DNA of 52,713 nt from Bacteroidia bacterium. Its GTDB lineage: Bacteria; Bacteroidota; Bacteroidia; Bacteroidales; Paludibacteraceae. The stretch's first letter is position 1. Each line of letters starts with the position of its first letter. A program made the position numbers and the translations under genes. The notes under the pieces are model-generated. The model had not been told where the DNA came from. It saw nothing but the letters and a program-made list of their open reading frames with translations, and searched no databases. Positions 1 through 8,983 of this stretch are shown here, in pieces. The stretch is from positions 1 through 52,713 of the forward strand of contig SAAO01000031.1 in NCBI GenBank assembly GCA_009929375.1. The letters are read 5' to 3'.

Positions 1-99
1 AGAAGGTGAGAGGTGAGAAGGTGAGAGAGTGACAAGTAAGTAGTCGGTAGTAATTAGTCGAAAGTCAAAAGATAAGTAGTAATTAGAAAGTATTATTGA
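1..99. repeat. short direct repeats, purine-rich
   Basis: GGTGAGA occurs three times (5-11, 12-18, 20-26) and GTAGTAATTAG twice (47-57, 76-86). No gene is visible here. It looks like decayed simple-repeat intergenic DNA. Confidence 0.6.
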
Positions 100-180
100 T
101 TGAAGATAAACAGGTTTTGTATGGTAGCCAGAAAGAAGCTTATTGGGTGGTTGATTAATGCTGAGAGTTTGTGGTTAGCG

Positions 181-285
181 ATGCGTGAGGGATTGCAGCG
201 GAAATGCCGGCGTGTAGCTTTATTAGTAAATAATCAGTTTCATACCGGCATTGTAGTGGAAAGCCCGACCCAAAGGGGCACGCCC
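181..285 (+). ncRNA. candidate structured intergenic RNA (Flavo-1-like)
   Basis: A motif close to ATTGYAGYGGAAA appears twice (192-204 and 250-262). The two copies border an 8-bp stem: AATGCCGG at 203-210 pairs with CCGGCATT at 245-252. The second copy runs into AAGCCCGACC and then a short stem (ACCCAAAGGGGC). This paired arrangement, ending in a GCCCGACC tract, resembles an intergenic element I recall as common in Bacteroidota and possibly the Rfam Flavo-1 RNA; that name is from memory and unverified. An 81-codon frame (100-345) covers it but its product looks like translated non-coding DNA. Confidence 0.45.
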
Positions 286-357
286 GAATTTAAGTTCGAG
301 AGTTTTAAAGTTTCAAAGTTTCAGCGTTCCAGAGTCGGGGATTAGATTCAGAATTGT

Positions 358-3300
358 TTATTGGATGGCTAATTTGTGTTTAGAAATTATGTTTCCGTCA
401 TTTGAAATCACTTTAAGAACGTAGATTCCCCCTGAAAGCTCACCGCATTGAATTTTGGCTGTATTTCCATTGAATGGTTTGCTGATAATTGTTTGTCCGC
501 TCATGTTTGTGATCTCAATAATGGAATTTTCAGATATAGGTTTTGAAAATTCTATATAGAAATGATCTCCTGCCGGCTGCGGATAGATTTTTACAATTTC
601 CTCTGCTTGAGATTTGGGTAGTGAACTGTAACAATTGGTTGTTTTTACATTGATCTTATTTGAAGTCATGCCGTCCGATTCGAAGCAGGCACTTTGAGTG
701 ATATTCATTATATCGACAGTCTGTGGAGTTCCGTTTTTGCTGAAAATGACATTCACTGTTTTAACGCCTGCATTGAATGTGTAGCTATACCAGTCTGCAG
801 TTTGAGCCTGCATTTGTGGGCCGGGCCATGTGCTGAAAATATTTCCTCCACTATTCCATGCCCAAATATTTACCGCTGCTGAGCCCCATTCCTGCGGCTT
901 TTTGAACGAAACAGTGATTGGAGTGATGTTCGGATCGACTACATTAAATGAAGCCGTGTAAGTGGCATCACTTTCGTTATTCTGATTGTCGGCAATGACG
1001 AAGTTGAAATATGCGTTTGTGGTAGCTGCCTGGTAGACAAGTTTTGTCGGGTCTGTGTATTTTTCATTAATTACTGCCGGAACTGAATTATAAAGTAACT
1101 GACCGTTTTCGGGTAACTTTATTATACTAATATATCCAAACTGGTTATTGAGAGGACTCTTAAATCCCAAATCGACCATGCTGAATGTGTAACTATCGTT
1201 CTGATTGATGGTTTTGTTGATATTTTGCGCTGTAGGATTGTTTGTAGCAGCAGTTTCAATAGTAATTTTATAATCGTTTCCTCCGTTGTTATCCCAGTTG
1301 CTTTCGTGTTTTATTACGAAATTGAGTTCGCTTACAGCCTGCGCAGGGTTGTTGAACGGGCCAAGTACGACCTGCCAAACGCCATCGTAGTTTGTGAAAG
1401 GTGTCTGAACGGCTCCACCGGTTGCAACCACAGTACCTGAAGGCTGATAAGCAGCATTTGGCAAAGTCCAGTTATTCACAGCCCAATGAAGGCGGGAAGC
1501 TGCAGTTGCATTTTTACAGCTAATGATGATATTTTCGTTTGTTTTCGGTTTTTCAGGTGTCCAGCTGACATCGGGGTTAGTGCTTCCGCCGTTGCTTCCA
1601 TCACCGCTTTCGATATATACATGCTGAATAGGACTTCTGAATATATTTCCTTTCATGTCTATAGCTTCCACATAATAGTCAACAAGTGTGTCTTTCAGTC
1701 CTGTTATTTCAGCATAACACAAATCAGCCTTCGCCATGGGTTGAATAAAGAAATTCAGCTCAGAATCATCAGTTGGATCGGCTTTCATTGGTCGGCGTGT
1801 CATTTCTATTTCGCTCCACTGACTTACTTCGCTGCCTCCAGTGTAAGTGTCGTTTTCATTACTTTCTACAGGATTTACGCCATCTTTATCGGTTCGGTAT
1901 TTCAGTTTTACAGACGATAGTCCGTTCACGTCGTACGCATAAGTCCACACATGAAAATCGGATGAATAATTTACTTTCTTGTAGCCTGTGGTTGGTCCGA
2001 AGCCAGTCGATCCCGGATTGTAAGGAAAGCGTTGAGGAATAAACACAGAAGGAGCTGTGTTGTCGGTTCCGGGGTTTGCCTGAATCACTTTCAGAGCATA
2101 ATCTATGGCTATATTGCCGGTAAGCGATGGTTTCACTTCCATGTCTTCGGCTTTCCCGTAATACATAAAACCTGAATTTAACCCGCCAAAATAAAAATGC
2201 CATGCTTTTTCGGCATTTGTGGCAGCACTACCACCATCGGCTATATATTGTATTCTCAAATTATTTCCTTCGAGATCTTCGGCCATGTTCACATAGTTTT
2301 CGGTAGTTGTAATTACTGCCCAGTTTCTTGCATCTTCTGTCCAACCTTCAGGGTCAAACCGATAATTTGTTTTGCTGTAAAGTGGCCATAACCAATTGAT
2401 AAATTGTGGATGACCCCAATCGCTTTCAGCATTTACCCATGCTCCATCTTCCACTCGAACAATATCGGAAGAGGGCACCGGATTGTCATTCAGAAACTGT
2501 TGAATGGTTGTAGGCATATATCCCGCACTGGTAGCCGCATGACTAAAACTTGTGACAGCTTCGTTGTAATATGAACTTCCACCTCCCCAGGCATTATCTC
2601 CGTCGTGTGCCAAAAGCACAATGCTTGGATGTGTTTCATTACTGAAAGGGGCTATTCTTGATGCAATGTCGCTAGTGTTGGCTCCGCTGTAACCATCCAC
2701 ATAGCTTATATAATTACACATTGGAATCACATCGATTTTGTATGCTGTGCCGGTTGCTGGGTCGATATACTGAGCTTTGTGTGCCTGATAGCAATATGGA
2801 GCCGCAAGACGACTTCCCCGTCCATCGATGGTCGCATCAAACCAGTTCAGACCTTTCGTATTTACAAGGTCTGCACGATTAGGAGCATCTACATTTCCAT
2901 TAATATTGTACGGGTGTTCATAGTCGGAAAGAGTTCGTGCAAGATGGCTGTTTGCAATGACCGACCACTCGATATTGCAGGTGACCAGTGCCTTGATAAT
3001 ACGTTCAGAAAATGCACATTCGGCGGGCCAGTAACCTTTGGATACAAATCCATAGTATTTGTTGGCTACATATTGATGAGCTTTAATCTGCTTGATGAGC
3101 GTGCGTTCGCTGACGAGTGGCGATAAAGCATGATCGTAAGTAAAACCAACCACATCCAGACGCGGAAAACCATCAGTTGTTTTCCAAGATATGGCTTCTT
3201 TGTATGGATTCATCCACGAAGCAGAGTATCCCCATTGATTTTTCGCTCCCAACGATTGCAGATTTTCCATTAATCCTGCTGAAATACTAAGCTGTGCGCC

Positions 3301-3639
3301 AGCATTGGGCAGGTTGCGAATACTATTCACTGCGTTACGTGGTGACGATTGATATGCCTGAACGCGATCGGGTTTCGAAAAAATTTCTTCGAGATTATTG
3401 GTGGGATGTGAAACGGTACTACCCGGATAACGGTTTTGTCCGCTCACTTTGAGTCGGTGCGATTCTTCGGCAAATTGCTTAGTGTCGGCCTTGTCTTTAC
3501 TTTTGTCGGCCCAGTAAACAGGCTGATCCATGTGCCATAAATAGCTTGTATGAACCTTTTGAGCATTGACGCTGATACTAAATGTAGTCAGGAAAAGAGT
3601 GCTCAGCACTATTGATACTGATTTGCGGATTGAATTCAT
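358..3639 (-). CDS. secreted GH57-family glycoside hydrolase with CBM26-like module and T9SS sorting domain
   Basis: A 1093-residue protein probably acting on alpha-glucan outside the cell. A signal peptide (MNSIRKSVSIVLSTLF...VNAQ) is followed by a GH57-like barrel with a HMDQP motif near its start, a WPAEC segment holding the candidate nucleophile Glu207, and an AHDGD segment with candidate acid/base Asp346. Next come Ig/Fn3-like regions, a module typical of starch-binding CBM26 (NIWAWNSGGNIFSTWPGPQ), and a C-terminal sorting domain starting IYPQPAGDHF. I chose the ATG at 3639, not the upstream frame start at 3732, because a -7 box (3666-3673) lies between them and the signal peptide starts at 3639. 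It appears to be a single-gene unit. The substrate is inferred from family and module only. Confidence 0.85.
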   Translation of the reverse strand: MNSIRKSVSIVLSTLFLTTFSISVNAQKVHTSYLWHMDQPVYWADKSKDKADTKQFAEESHRLKVSGQNRYPGSTVSHPTNNLEEIFSKPDRVQAYQSSPRNAVNSIRNLPNAGAQLSISAGLMENLQSLGAKNQWGYSASWMNPYKEAISWKTTDGFPRLDVVGFTYDHALSPLVSERTLIKQIKAHQYVANKYYGFVSKGYWPAECAFSERIIKALVTCNIEWSVIANSHLARTLSDYEHPYNINGNVDAPNRADLVNTKGLNWFDATIDGRGSRLAAPYCYQAHKAQYIDPATGTAYKIDVIPMCNYISYVDGYSGANTSDIASRIAPFSNETHPSIVLLAHDGDNAWGGGSSYYNEAVTSFSHAATSAGYMPTTIQQFLNDNPVPSSDIVRVEDGAWVNAESDWGHPQFINWLWPLYSKTNYRFDPEGWTEDARNWAVITTTENYVNMAEDLEGNNLRIQYIADGGSAATNAEKAWHFYFGGLNSGFMYYGKAEDMEVKPSLTGNIAIDYALKVIQANPGTDNTAPSVFIPQRFPYNPGSTGFGPTTGYKKVNYSSDFHVWTYAYDVNGLSSVKLKYRTDKDGVNPVESNENDTYTGGSEVSQWSEIEMTRRPMKADPTDDSELNFFIQPMAKADLCYAEITGLKDTLVDYYVEAIDMKGNIFRSPIQHVYIESGDGSNGGSTNPDVSWTPEKPKTNENIIISCKNATAASRLHWAVNNWTLPNAAYQPSGTVVATGGAVQTPFTNYDGVWQVVLGPFNNPAQAVSELNFVIKHESNWDNNGGNDYKITIETAATNNPTAQNINKTINQNDSYTFSMVDLGFKSPLNNQFGYISIIKLPENGQLLYNSVPAVINEKYTDPTKLVYQAATTNAYFNFVIADNQNNESDATYTASFNVVDPNITPITVSFKKPQEWGSAAVNIWAWNSGGNIFSTWPGPQMQAQTADWYSYTFNAGVKTVNVIFSKNGTPQTVDIMNITQSACFESDGMTSNKINVKTTNCYSSLPKSQAEEIVKIYPQPAGDHFYIEFSKPISENSIIEITNMSGQTIISKPFNGNTAKIQCGELSGGIYVLKVISNDGNIISKHKLAIQ

Positions 3640-3665
3640 AGGACCAGAGGATAAAGTTATATCCG

Positions 3666-3673
3666 CAAATATA
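3666..3673 (-). promoter_or_regulatory. -7 box of the GH57 gene
   Basis: TATATTTG on the minus strand fits TAnnTTTG, 26 bases upstream of the ATG at 3639. No clear -33 element. Confidence 0.5.
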
Positions 3674-3774
3674 AAGCAATAGTGATTTATTGTGTTTGCG
3701 ATATTCCGAAGAATAGCTTTAAACTTCTGCAAACGTTTGTTTTACAGCGTTAAGCAATTGTAGAAAATAAAAAT

Positions 3775-3794
3775 AGAGAGGTTTTATCCTCTCT
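3775..3794 (-). terminator. terminator overlapping a stop codon
   Basis: Minus-strand AGAGAGG, loop ATAAAA, CCTCTCT, followed by ATTTTTATTTT. The stem includes the last codons and the TAA of the 198-residue gene, and ends the two-gene M23/LURP-like unit. Confidence 0.75.
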
Positions 3795-4380
3795 GTCGTT
3801 CAAGTAAAATCATCATCATTAGTCCGAGAACAATACGCTCTTCTTCGCCTGCCTCGAACGAACTGAGTTTATCCACTGTGAATTTTCGTCCCCAGAATGA
3901 AGGTTGCTTGGTTAGCCTGACTACTTCAGTGCCGTTTGGGCGGGTTACGATGTATGCCGGATGAAAAAGATATCCTGAAAGCACACCGAGTAATGGAATT
4001 TCGCCCAACATATTGTCGAATACTTTTGCCCATGGATTTTCTTCACGAATAATCAAGTCGGATTGTTGCTTTTCGTCGAATATTTCGTAATGAGCTTTCC
4101 AGAGTGAAGCCCAGCCTTTGCGTACAATACGTCCGACTTCATAGCCCATTCGATTGGTAAAAGTGTAAGTAGAGTTAAAGTCGAGCCAGCGATTAGCGCG
4201 AATCGTGTAATTCAGTTCGGAACGGTTTTCATTGCTGAATACCTGAACTTCTTCGAGCAGACGAAGCATTTTCTGACGAACGTATGCTACCGTGTTACCA
4301 TTGGCATCAGTTGCCACAAAGTCATTACTCAGAGTGGTTACTTTAAATGTGAGTTGCAGAGGAAATTGCATTGAATTCAT
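3784..4380 (-). CDS. LURP-one-related (tubby-like fold) hypothetical protein
   Basis: A soluble 198-residue protein with no signal peptide or membrane segment in its first part. The run of short beta-strand-like segments with motifs such as DANGNTVAYVRQK, YTIRANRWLDFNSTYTFTN and VGRIVRKGWASLW resembles the LURP-one/DUF567 family (tubby-like beta barrel around a helix), whose bacterial role is unclear. A Gly/Leu-rich stretch (LGEIPLLGVLSGYLF) fits the central hydrophobic helix. It starts 35 bases after the M23 peptidase stop, so the two are probably cotranscribed. Its own terminator overlaps its stop. No enzymatic residues are apparent. Confidence 0.6.
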   Translation of the reverse strand: MNSMQFPLQLTFKVTTLSNDFVATDANGNTVAYVRQKMLRLLEEVQVFSNENRSELNYTIRANRWLDFNSTYTFTNRMGYEVGRIVRKGWASLWKAHYEIFDEKQQSDLIIREENPWAKVFDNMLGEIPLLGVLSGYLFHPAYIVTRPNGTEVVRLTKQPSFWGRKFTVDKLSSFEAGEEERIVLGLMMMILLERQRG

Positions 4381-4415
4381 AGTATTTTTAATTAGCAGAT
4401 TATCTGTTTGGTGGT

Positions 4416-5279
4416 TTATCTAACCCTTAGTTTCTGACCCACACGTAGAGTTTTGTTCTGTTTGATGCCATTTAGTCGGCAAATAGCATTTATGCTTGTA
4501 CCATGACGGGCTGCAATTTTGCCAAGATTGTCGCCACTGCGGACGGTGTAGTATTTGGCTGCCTGCTGGGTTTTAACTGCACGCTGGTAGTAGAATGATT
4601 TCTTTTTGGTAATAAGGTAAATGTTGTTGTGAGGTATTCCTGAATGAAAATTTACAATACTTGCAGGATCGATGGCATTGCCCAGATAACGTATTTCGTA
4701 ATGCAGGTGAGGACCGGTTGACCGGCCTGTGTTACCTCCAAGAGCAATAACTTCTCCGGCTTTTACTACCTGATCGAGAGAAACTAAAACCTGCGAAAGA
4801 TGTGCATACACAGTTTCCAGACCATTGTCGTGACGAACTACCACGTAATGTCCGTATCCACGAGCCTCGTAATCGATAATACGGATTTTTCCATCGAAAC
4901 TATTCCGTACCGAATCGCCAATATTCAGTTTCAGGTCGGTTCCGTAATGATAGCGATAACGGCGTGGTCCGAAATTGGAGGTGATAATACCAGGCACAGG
5001 AACCTTGTAGCCTGCACAGTCCACATAAACAGAGTCGGGCAAGCTATCAATCGGAATTTTATAGGGATTAAGTCGGTCAGCAGTCCAGATATTGTTGTAA
5101 ATGTCGTCAGCAGGGTGGTTTTCCATAAGGTCGTCAGACCGGTCATTCAACATTTCGCGGTAAATATTCACAGAGTCCTTTTTTGGGACGAATAACTGTG
5201 ATGACTTTTGTGCAGTCAGTTGGGAAATAATTATTGTAAGAAATATGATTGAAAGTACTCTTTTGGGAGAAAACTGCAT
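4416..5279 (-). CDS. secreted M23 metallopeptidase with C-terminal LysM domain
   Basis: A 287-residue exported murein hydrolase. Residues 1-23 form a signal peptide ending QLTAQ. The M23/lysostaphin-type domain has its first zinc motif in RYHYGTDL and the second in GPHLHYEIR, so both catalytic motifs look intact. A single LysM domain (YYTVRSGDNLGKIAARHGT...LRVGQKLRV) closes the protein and would bind peptidoglycan. This layout is typical of Bacteroidota endopeptidases that cut cell-wall crosslinks or activate amidases. It lies 35 bases upstream of the LURP-like gene, in the same orientation. I saw no TAnnTTTG box right before it. Confidence 0.9.
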   Translation of the reverse strand: MQFSPKRVLSIIFLTIIISQLTAQKSSQLFVPKKDSVNIYREMLNDRSDDLMENHPADDIYNNIWTADRLNPYKIPIDSLPDSVYVDCAGYKVPVPGIITSNFGPRRYRYHYGTDLKLNIGDSVRNSFDGKIRIIDYEARGYGHYVVVRHDNGLETVYAHLSQVLVSLDQVVKAGEVIALGGNTGRSTGPHLHYEIRYLGNAIDPASIVNFHSGIPHNNIYLITKKKSFYYQRAVKTQQAAKYYTVRSGDNLGKIAARHGTSINAICRLNGIKQNKTLRVGQKLRVR

Positions 5280-5355
5280 TTGATCTGAAATTTTTTAGCT
5301 TTATAAAAAATAATGGCTGTACATTAGTTTGTTTTGTAATGAGCAGCCTGAGTAA

Positions 5356-5377
5356 ACCGGGCTTTTAAATTCCCGGT
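5356..5377. repeat. weak inverted repeat after ndk
   Basis: ACCGGG at 5356-5361 and CCCGGT at 5372-5377 with a 10-base loop. No T-tract follows on either strand, so terminator function is uncertain. Confidence 0.3.
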
Positions 5378-5401
5378 AAATAAAAGACTCTGAAAAGTGC
5401 G

Positions 5402-5863
5402 TCAGAGTTCGTCGTTGGCATAAAGAAATCCGAGATTATTTTGTTTGAAATCAAAAATCTCGTCTTCTTTGAAAAAACGTTTCAGTTCTGTAGCGGCATT
5501 TTCGACTGTGTCGGAAGTATGCACGATATTTTCCTGAACGCTCATGCTGAAATCGCCACGGATTGTACCCTGTACGGCCTCACGACCATTGGTTTTGCCT
5601 GCCATTTGGTGTACAATATGTACTGCGTCAATTCCTTTCAGGCAACACACAATCACAGGGGTAATCATCATTCCGTCCTTAATACGTTTAAAAAAAGGTT
5701 TCTGGGCTAAATGAGCATAGTGTTCAGTCAGAATTTCATCTGTTAGCTGAATCATTTTTATTCCGCACAACTGAAGTCCTTTGCGTTCGAAACGTGTAAT
5801 AACTTCGCCGATAAGTTCGCGCTGGATAGCTCCGGGTTTAATGATAACCAGTGTTTTTTCCAT
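5402..5863 (-). CDS. ndk: nucleoside diphosphate kinase
   Basis: A 153-residue enzyme that transfers the gamma-phosphate from ATP to NDPs through a phosphohistidine. The N-terminus (EKTLVIIKPGA) is the family signature. The active-site segment ENIVHTSD places the catalytic His at 115, as expected. The C-terminus is slightly longer than in the shortest NDKs but ordinary for Bacteroidota. I chose the ATG at 5863 over an upstream in-frame start at 5887 because the conserved sequence starts there and a good promoter lies just upstream. It follows recG on the same strand but has its own promoter. Confidence 0.97.
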   Translation of the reverse strand: MEKTLVIIKPGAIQRELIGEVITRFERKGLQLCGIKMIQLTDEILTEHYAHLAQKPFFKRIKDGMMITPVIVCCLKGIDAVHIVHQMAGKTNGREAVQGTIRGDFSMSVQENIVHTSDTVENAATELKRFFKEDEIFDFKQNNLGFLYANDEL

Positions 5864-5904
5864 GATTTTTTCTGTAAAGTATTGCAAAAGGAAAAACTAT
5901 CGTC

Positions 5905-5935
5905 CAAAAATAAGAAAATGTAACAAAATGTCAAA
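5905..5935 (-). promoter_or_regulatory. promoter of ndk
   Basis: On the minus strand TTTG (5932-5935), a 19-base spacer, and TATTTTTG (5905-5912). This is a close match to the Bacteroidota -33/-7 consensus. Confidence 0.65.
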
Positions 5936-5950
5936 GCATGTTCTCAATTT

Positions 5951-8047
5951 TTAACTTATTATGCCCCAATTTATATTATTTGTTTTCAATTTTCTCAATT
6001 GTGATTTCAGAATATAATTTTCAGGCTTGTCAAGCGTGGGATCATCTTCCAGAATTTCCATGGCTGTGCGACGTGCAATTTCGAGCATTTTTCCATCCTG
6101 AGCGAGGTTGGCTATTTTAAGTTCGAAAGGTAAACCGCTTTGTTGAGTACCTTCAAGATCGCCGGGACCACGTAACTGGAGGTCGGCTTCCGAAATTTCA
6201 AAACCATCGTTTGTGCGCACCATAATTTCCATGCGTTTTCGGGTGTCGGAAGCCAGTTTGTAACCTGTTAAAAGTATACAGTATGATTGCTCTGCACCAC
6301 GTCCTACACGACCGCGAAGCTGATGTAACTGCGAAAGTCCGAATCGCTCAGCATTTTCAATAATCATAACCGAAGCATTTGGCACATTCACACCAACTTC
6401 AATTACGGTTGTGGCGACCATTATTTGTGTTTGTCCCGAAGCAAACTGCTGCATCTGATAATCTTTTTCGGCAGCTTTCAGTTTACCATGTACTTTGCTT
6501 ACTTTGTAATCAGGAAAAGTCTCGCGAATATAGTTATAGCCATTTTCGAGGTCGAGCAAATCCATTTTTTCCGACTCCTGAATAAGTGGATATACAATGT
6601 AAATTTGCCGTCCTGCATTAATTTGTTTGGCCATAAACTGATTCAGCGACTGACGTTTACTCTGGTAATAATGAAAAGTCTGAATGGGCTTACGGCCCGG
6701 AGGGAGTTCGTCGATGACCGAAACACTCAGATCGCCATAAAGTGTCATAGCCAGCGTGCGTGGAATAGGAGTGGCTGTCATCACAAGAATGTGTGGTGGA
6801 TGTTCGTTCTTTTTCCAGAGTTTCGAGCGTTGTTCCACACCAAAGCGATGCTGCTCGTCAATAACCACAAAGCCCAGATTAGCAAACTGCACAGTATCTT
6901 CAATAAGTGCATGAGTGCCAATAAGAATGTGCATTTCGCCTGAACGTAGCTGTGCATGAAGTTCTTCGCGTACTTTCGGGCGTGTTGATCCGGTAAGCAA
7001 AGCGACTGACACATTCATGTCACCCAGAAAGTTTTTTATGGTTTCGAAATGCTGATTTGCCAGAATTTCGGTAGGTGCCATTAACGCAGCCTGATAACCA
7101 TTGTCGATGGCTATAAGCATGGCCATTAACGCCACTAAGGTTTTTCCACTCCCCACATCGCCTTGCAAAAGTCGGTTCATTTGTTTGCCGGTTCCCACAT
7201 CGGTGCGTATTTCGCGCAAAACGCGTTTTTGAGCTCCTGTAAGTTCAAAAGGCAGATAGTTTTTATAAAAGGTGTTGAATGTTTTTCCTACTTTTTCAAA
7301 AATAAATCCTCTGAAGTTCTGTTCGCGCCATTTCGACTGACGAAGTATGCTGAGCTGAATGTAAAAAAGCTCTTCGAATTTGAGTCTTTGCCGTGCTTTG
7401 TTCAATGCGTGCGCATTTTTGGGATAATGCACATTGATGAGCGATTCGGTGAGATTCATCAAAGCGTATCGGCCCAACAGATATGCGGGCAATGTTTCGG
7501 GTATCCCATTTTTCAGAGTCTGAAGCAAAGGATGAATGATTTTCTGAATTGCCCGCGAATTCAGATATCCCGACTTCATTTTTTCGGTTGTATTGTAAAA
7601 TGGCTGAAGCCCGGCGAGTCCATCAATTGATTGTTGAGTGCCCGGTTCAATTTCTGGATGCACAATGTTATATTTTCCGTTGAAAGGAGCAGGCTTCCCG
7701 AAAACCACGTAATTCACGCCGGTTTTATATTTTTCAAGTATGAATTTTATTCCTTTGAACCATACAAGTTCGATAGTATCTTTTCCGTCGGTAAAAATGG
7801 CCGAAAGACGCATGTTTTTACCTTCGCCGATTTTGTCGAACTTCAGAATCTGCCCTTTAACCTGTATGTAGGGCATATTCCCATTTATTTCGTGTAAGTA
7901 ATAAAACCGGCTACGGTCCACATATTTGTACGGAAAATGACGCAGCAAATCTTCCACCGAGCGAATACCAAGCTCGGTAGCAAAGAGAGTGGCTTTTTTG
8001 GGGCCAACTCCGGGAAGATATTTTATGTCCTGCATCGATAAATCCAT
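5951..8047 (-). CDS. recG: ATP-dependent DNA helicase RecG
   Basis: A 698-residue superfamily 2 helicase that remodels stalled forks and Holliday junctions. An N-terminal wedge/OB region (about 1-180, with a helix-hairpin-helix-like LPGVGPKKA near residue 11) is followed by the motor: Walker A GDVGSGKT at 296-303, DEQH near 395, MTATPIPRT, and a C-terminal helicase domain with QLRGRVGRG. Length is normal. It starts 36 bases after ispD, and the pair is probably one transcript. Confidence 0.97.
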   Translation of the reverse strand: MDLSMQDIKYLPGVGPKKATLFATELGIRSVEDLLRHFPYKYVDRSRFYYLHEINGNMPYIQVKGQILKFDKIGEGKNMRLSAIFTDGKDTIELVWFKGIKFILEKYKTGVNYVVFGKPAPFNGKYNIVHPEIEPGTQQSIDGLAGLQPFYNTTEKMKSGYLNSRAIQKIIHPLLQTLKNGIPETLPAYLLGRYALMNLTESLINVHYPKNAHALNKARQRLKFEELFYIQLSILRQSKWREQNFRGFIFEKVGKTFNTFYKNYLPFELTGAQKRVLREIRTDVGTGKQMNRLLQGDVGSGKTLVALMAMLIAIDNGYQAALMAPTEILANQHFETIKNFLGDMNVSVALLTGSTRPKVREELHAQLRSGEMHILIGTHALIEDTVQFANLGFVVIDEQHRFGVEQRSKLWKKNEHPPHILVMTATPIPRTLAMTLYGDLSVSVIDELPPGRKPIQTFHYYQSKRQSLNQFMAKQINAGRQIYIVYPLIQESEKMDLLDLENGYNYIRETFPDYKVSKVHGKLKAAEKDYQMQQFASGQTQIMVATTVIEVGVNVPNASVMIIENAERFGLSQLHQLRGRVGRGAEQSYCILLTGYKLASDTRKRMEIMVRTNDGFEISEADLQLRGPGDLEGTQQSGLPFELKIANLAQDGKMLEIARRTAMEILEDDPTLDKPENYILKSQLRKLKTNNINWGIIS

Positions 8048-8083
8048 CAGAAATATGTTTTTTAGCTGAATAATACGATCGGG

Positions 8084-8761
8084 TTACCTGGATTTCAGAA
8101 TTGCTTCGGCCAGCAGCATGTCGATTTGTGTGGTAATTTTAATATTTTCTCTGTTGCCAGCAACCAACGATACTTTATGACCAAAAGCTTCCACAACTGA
8201 CGCATCGTCGGTAAAAGTTTCGGAAAAATCCTGATCGTATGCTTCGATTATCAAACCGGCTTCGAATACCTGTGGCGTTTGTACCATTTTATACAGTGAT
8301 CGGTCAACTGCAACATTCCCATTTTCCGTAATTTTCCGCAAACTGTCGACCGCATCAACTACAGGAATGGCTGCACCGGAAATTTCGGCTTCTGCAAAAC
8401 AATCGGTTATAGTTTCGTGGCTTACAAGTGGTCGTACGCCATCGTGAATTGCTATATAATCGGGTGACGAAACGACTTTAAGGCCGTTTTTTACCGATTG
8501 AAAACGTGTAGCGCCACCTTCGGCAATTTTGTGCGGAGCACTAAAGGCATGCTTTTTGCAAAGAGCGTTCCAATACTCAATTTGCGAGGACGGCAAAACG
8601 AGAATCAGCTCCATTTCGGGGTCGAAGTTTCTGAAAGTATCCAGTGTATGCATTAAAACCGGTTTTCCGTTTAATTCAAGAAACTGTTTTGGAATGTTGG
8701 TTTGCATGCGTTCGCCTTTTCCTCCGGCAACAATAATCGTCGATTTGCGAGTGTTTGTCAT
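8084..8761 (-). CDS. ispD: 2-C-methyl-D-erythritol 4-phosphate cytidylyltransferase
   Basis: A 225-residue enzyme that activates MEP with CTP in the non-mevalonate isoprenoid pathway. The N-terminal nucleotide-binding loop (VAGGKGERMQTNIPKQF, residues 11-27) and the DGVRPLVS and DDASVVEA segments are characteristic. First gene of a likely ispD-recG unit. Its product feeds the pathway that supplies the polyprenyl synthase at 26015. Confidence 0.95.
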   Translation of the reverse strand: MTNTRKSTIIVAGGKGERMQTNIPKQFLELNGKPVLMHTLDTFRNFDPEMELILVLPSSQIEYWNALCKKHAFSAPHKIAEGGATRFQSVKNGLKVVSSPDYIAIHDGVRPLVSHETITDCFAEAEISGAAIPVVDAVDSLRKITENGNVAVDRSLYKMVQTPQVFEAGLIIEAYDQDFSETFTDDASVVEAFGHKVSLVAGNRENIKITTQIDMLLAEAILKSR

Positions 8762-8780
8762 TTGTTTGTGGTTTGGATAA

Positions 8781-8788
8781 CAAAGATA
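8781..8788 (-). promoter_or_regulatory. -7 box of ispD
   Basis: TATCTTTG on the minus strand, 19 bases upstream of the ATG at 8761. No convincing -33. Confidence 0.5.
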
Positions 8789-8932
8789 AACATTTAGAAA
8801 TGAAAAATAAAAAAATAAGAATTATAAATGTAATGATCAGTTTGTTAGTGTTTTAATTGTTTGTGTGAAAAGCGTATCCGTGAATCAGACTGCAGATATA
8901 AATTTCAAATTATCAACAAAAAGAGCAAAAAC

Positions 8933-8964
8933 TTGCTTCATCCGCATAACATTTTGTAACTTTG
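8933..8964 (+). promoter_or_regulatory. promoter of the SPOR-domain gene
   Basis: TTG at 8933-8935, 21-base spacer, TAACTTTG at 8957-8964, then an ATG at 8984. Confidence 0.6.
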
Positions 8965-8983
8965 CATATAAAAATTACTGTCT

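Noticed and set aside
100-345. 81-codon open frame at the window start
   Set aside because: It spans the repeat motif and candidate RNA structure, has no recognisable protein features, and shares its DNA with the stem; more likely non-coding.
1225-2391. Several antisense frames inside the GH57 gene
   Set aside because: They are shadows of a clear coding frame; no conserved features.
3640-3732. 31 extra N-terminal codons for the GH57 gene
   Set aside because: They precede a good -7 box and would block the signal peptide that begins at the ATG at 3639.
5356-5377. Inverted repeat taken as ndk terminator
   Set aside because: No T-tract on either strand, so kept only as a weak repeat.
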